NCBI GenBank assembly: GCA_025529335.1
Contig: JAMYHX010000068.1
Span: 56,188-120,187 of the forward strand
DNA: 64,000 bases
Reading direction: 5' to 3'
From: Rhizopus sp. PT2906
Lineage: Eukaryota > Mucoromycota > Mucoromycetes > Mucorales > Rhizopodaceae
The translations under genes were made by a program, and so were the position numbers. Positions 60,331-64,000 of this stretch are shown piece after piece; position 1 is the stretch's first letter, and every line of letters starts with the position of its first letter. The notes under the pieces are model-generated. The model had not been told where the DNA came from. It saw only the letters and a program-made list of their open reading frames with translations, and ran no database searches.

Positions 60331-62800
60331 GCTTTATATTGTTGGCAATAATGTCAAGGTATGGTCATATGTGGAGCTGAATAAAAGCATCCTCAGTTGA
60401 AGTATGATCAATGTATAAAGTATAGGGCCTATGGCTAGTTGAACATAATCTTACAGTAGAGCATACATCCTACTTTCTAGTCCTTTATCACATCAAATAA
60501 GAAGAAAAAAGAGTCAAACTGAATAACAATACATATATAAACAACACTGCTTATGACACTATTGCAAGCAGCAGTCGTAGATCATCTGCCCAAGTAAGTT
60601 TTCAGAATAAATCAAGTATAGTATGTCACGTTAATTATCACCAAACTCTGTTTATACAAGATCAAATATAATAAGTATTAATTGAAAAGAAAAGCTAAAA
60701 GAAGTCTTTATAAGAAAGACTTTGTAAGGTAATTGAAGTGAGAATTATACTGTAATTAGATTGATTAAACTGAAGGTCCTTTATTTTCAAAATTATATGA
60801 GTAATTATAGTGTAACTAGAAGACTAATGAATAATGTATAACGTATTGTTCATTTTATACTTACCGAGGCGTTAAGGGATGCACTGCCGTTATGAATAGC
60901 GCATTAAACCCAGGGAACACCGTTAGTCTTTTGAAGGTCTTTTGAAGGGGGAAAGGACTTTCATTGTCGTACTTTGATTTGTAAACAAAGATACCATATA
61001 TATTTAATGTACTACTCACATCGCGATTCCACATCGTACCACAAGATTCACACTTGAGGACAGAGCTGTAATTTCACAAAATGATTGATTAAAATACTAT
61101 CATATTAATTTATTAGAAAAACTTCGTTACTAGATGTTGACTGCATCTGACAGGCTTTACGCTTTATTCCTCATGACATTTGTTAAAGCAGACACCCTTT
61201 TCAGCAAGATAAGTTCTAGCGCGTTCAAATTATCTACAAAATAATCTAATTAGTATACATGATCTTTATTATTGCTTCTGTGCACCTATGAATATCCTCC
61301 TTTGGCATTCACACTCTACCTTTCAGTGTTATTTTTATTTAACTTGGGAATTTTTCTTTACCTATGACTTATCCAGATGACATTATTATCTCCTCAGTAT
61401 CAGTTACCTATTCATTCAAGTATTGAAAGAAGAAATCTATGCAAGATGAAAAGAATGCTTCACTTGAATTTACAAAAATAGTGTATAAAGAGACAAAGCC
61501 GAGTAAACCATAAGTATTTATATCACTTATTTAAAAGTAATGATACAGTAGTGCCTCTATCGCCTGTTGCCGTTGATCTTGGGTCATCTCTCTAGCGTTC
61601 TCCTCGTTAATATATAAATAAACTTAAAGCCCATAAAATATAAAAAAAAAACCCATTCATTTATTGTAAAAAAAAGTTTACTATGCGCTGGTACAGTATT
61701 GGTAATATATGCCGTGTGCTTGGTATTTCCATCTATCTTCTTAAAACACTCAATTCCAAGGTGCCTTATGAATACAAACAAAATCGTCAACATACTAGTT
61801 CACATTCAAACACTTCTACAGTGTTTTCAATAAATACTACGATTACCCTGAACACTATGCACTGTGTTTATTGAAAAATTCTTCAACATATATTCGATTA
61901 TTCCAGCATGATATGAAACCAATTGCATGGCAAATGCGCTACCTTCGACGTTAACCTTAACGCACATTGCTCCATTATTTTTTATTGTTAATAATGGAGG
62001 TCTTGTAACTGTAAATTCATAATTTTGTTGTTCTAAACATTGTTAATAAGGTAAAGAACAGGAAGAAGAAAAGCACTAATCTTTCTCTGATTTATTTATA
62101 CTTCTCTAACAATGACCGCATCAAGGAATAACTTGAGCACCAATCAAACTCACTAGTGGATTAGTTACTGATATATCTATTTATTCATTAATCTAAGGTT
62201 CTAAATAAGGTTTAAGAAGCTTGTGGCAGCTACTTTCGTTGATGTATACATATAACACGTCAAGTTTATCAATAGGATACAAGTAGACGATATATACAAT
62301 TATTCTTTCAAAACAAAAATCCTTATCACAAGCAGGTATTCTTCCTGGCTCACTCACATTACCTCGTGTAATGGCATCTCACCCGTCGTAAACCTGTATG
62401 CTGCGATATAGGTTATTTTCTTTTGCAATGCAAATAGGGTTTGTATCTACAATTACATATTAGTATCATTATTACCGTAAATAACACAAAAAAGCATGTT
62501 CGCTTTACTGAGCGCTATATGTTGACGTTTGTTCAAAGGCCTCTTTTCATGTAAATGAAAAGAAACGACATCTCCATAACAATGACATTATGAATAAACA
62601 GCTCAACTGTAGCGTCATGTCAAAGGGAAAATATTATTATATGTTTATACAAGATATATTGTAGTGCTAGCATTACTAGCATTATTTCTTATGTTTCTTC
62701 TTACTGTTGATCAATTTTCTATTTCAAGTTCATGTGAACAATCAAGGATAACCTAACTGGCATCCTTGACAACACCGACGTCGCGAGTTTCTCCATAACT
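60331..62800. other. Gene-poor AT-rich region
   Basis: No supported gene. It holds dispersed repeat copy C (60445-60501). Short frames such as 61584-61874 look like chance. Confidence 0.45.
60445..60501 (-). repeat. Dispersed repeat copy C (fragment)
   Basis: ATAATCTTACAGTAGAGCAT then ACATCCTACT...CATCAAATAAG matches the reverse complement of 63488-63541 with a few mismatches, in the same orientation as copy A. Confidence 0.65.
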
Positions 62801-63276
62801 CTAAAAAGTAGCCTTCAGGCTGTCAAGAAGATCGCTGGTTAGTAACCAACGCAAACATTCAAGGTTAACACGCTTAATCATTGTCTCTGATTTTATTGCT
62901 ACGGATAGTGTTATAATGACTGAACTATCATTAAAAGCCAAGCTAGCCTTGAGATCGACGACACAAATCTCATAGATATCAAAATTAACTTTCAAAAATC
63001 TGTTGTTGCCCGACCGACAAAATCGTTGAATTGGTGGGGTAACTGAGCGCATTGTGTTCGATAACGTTATCTTGATGATCAGAGCATGTCAAGGCAAATA
63101 GTTCTAGTCCCATTTGTCGATGATCCAGGCATTTTTATCTTTGTCATCCAGGCAACAGTCCATTGGTTGACAAGCATTAATAATGGCCGGAGAATGATCC
63201 CAAAATACGACATTGCTTTCCCTTTATGCAGTGTGTGCTTCATTATCTTGATTGTTGACACAGCAATAAGGTCCAT
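62801..63276 (-). other. Two adjacent minus-strand frames of uncertain status
   Basis: Frames 63276..63079 (65 aa) and 63052..62801 (83 aa) are separated by 26 bp and look moderately protein-like (CRSGNNRFLKVNFDIYEICV). They may be parts of one decayed or spliced gene. No family is recognised. Confidence 0.25.
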
Positions 63277-63387
63277 TGCTGTATTCAGCTTTAGTATTAT
63301 TGAAAAAGGCTATTAAGTCGACGACATGCGAATTAGATTCTTTTATTAAGAAGAGCTGAATATGATTAAATTAAGTTTGTGTGAGAG

Positions 63388-63575
63388 TTTTATAGGGAAT
63401 ATTAATGTTGTCAGTATGATAAATGTGGTCAATGTGATTATTTATGCATGTATTATTATTGTTATACTAGTAACTACTATAGTTATTCTTATCAGATGCA
63501 ATAGAGAAGAGTAGAATGTATGCTCTACTGTAAGATTATACTCGATTTATTATAATGATTATCTCATCAAACACG
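63388..63575 (+). repeat. Dispersed repeat copy B
   Basis: Longest copy of the family shared with 42070-42215 and 60445-60501. It carries a roughly 30-bp extra AT-rich segment (about 63450-63490) absent from copy A. It lies in inverted orientation to copies A and C. Confidence 0.7.
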
Positions 63576-64000
63576 TCACGCTATACTCTACATGTCTGTC
63601 AGAAATATCCATTGGCGTAAACTGATTATATTGAGTATGTCTGTCTGAAGTGTCCATATTGGTTAATTGATTGCTGTGTAATGATCCACTCGCAGGAGTT
63701 ATGTACAGTAGGTTGAGCAGCATCCACTAATTCGATATTGTAATTGTATTTGTTGTGTGCGTGATGATGTTGAGGCTTTTCTTGATATATGAGAGTCTGA
63801 TTTACGTTTCTTGGTATGAAAGGATTATCATACATAGCTATCTTGCGTGGTCAATTGGCATTCCACCATTCTTCTATGTGGTTTAGCCAGTCTTTCAAGG
63901 TTTTGGAACTACTGTAATTTCTGTAGACCTTGGGTTCGAGTGTGTTGTAAAAGATAATAAAAATAGAAGTTTGTGTGTTCGTAGTCTTTTGTAAGACTTG
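63576..64000. other. Unassigned window end
   Basis: A short minus-strand frame at 63835..63626 is not supported by any motif. Nothing else recognised. Confidence 0.35.

Noticed and set aside
61584..61874. Overlapping short frames on both strands
   Set aside because: No motif, no intron signals that extend them, and AT-rich composition typical of chance frames.
1..64000. tRNA or rRNA genes
   Set aside because: Looked for GGTTCRA-type B boxes with a matching acceptor stem; candidates near 6165 and 53905 do not fold into a cloverleaf. No rRNA-like block was seen.

Overview
The window looks like nuclear DNA of a Mucoromycota fungus, most likely Mucorales. It is AT-rich. Its genes carry many short introns (mostly about 45-120 nt, GT...AG). 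It holds a canonical Argonaute, a CofD/YvcK-like gene, remnants of Tc1 and FAR1-type transposases, and a degenerate LRR/F-box-like gene of the kind expanded in Mucorales. I saw no bacterial, viral or CRISPR features and no tRNA. All splice sites were inferred by hand from GT/AG signals, reading-frame continuity and protein-family conservation.

Layout, 1-35 kb (gene-dense): bHLH factor (partial, +); IML1/DEPDC5 subunit of GATOR1 (-); a frameshifted FAR1-type pseudogene (-); a tail-anchored, syntaxin-like protein (-); a small basic protein (+); Argonaute (-); PMC1-type Ca2+-ATPase (-); a small coiled-coil ORF (-); PI31 proteasome regulator (+); CofD-like protein (+); a zinc-ribbon protein (+); IML2/TTC39 (-); BCS1 (+); DeoC (-); Ysc84/SH3YL1 (+); Tc1 remnant (-); Ariadne RBR ligase (+); Brl1/Brr6 (+); mitoferrin (+).

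Layout, 35-64 kb: NUP192/205 (-, 2031 aa) is followed by a gene-poor 41.3-47.9 kb stretch with decayed coding remnants and repeats. Then come a secreted GH16 glucanase (+), the ATR/Mec1/Rad3 kinase (-, 22 exons), ALG7 (+), the COMPASS subunit Sdc1/Dpy-30 (+) and a small protein (+). The last 4.9 kb is gene-poor again. A degenerate repeat family found at 42.1, 60.4 and 63.4 kb links the two gene-poor stretches.

The genes are mainly eukaryotic housekeeping genes in mixed orientation and do not form a pathway cluster. Shared themes are nutrient signalling (IML1), nuclear envelope and pore (Brl1/Brr6, NUP205), mitochondria (BCS1, mitoferrin), ubiquitin-proteasome (Ariadne, PI31), DNA-damage signalling (ATR) and RNAi (Argonaute). 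The more unusual points are an 8-nt microexon in IML2, a 14-nt microexon in the Ysc84 gene, a 20-nt last exon completing the ATR FATC domain, several introns that must skip the first AG, codon bias and an odd T/A-tract leader on Argonaute, and the dispersed repeats.
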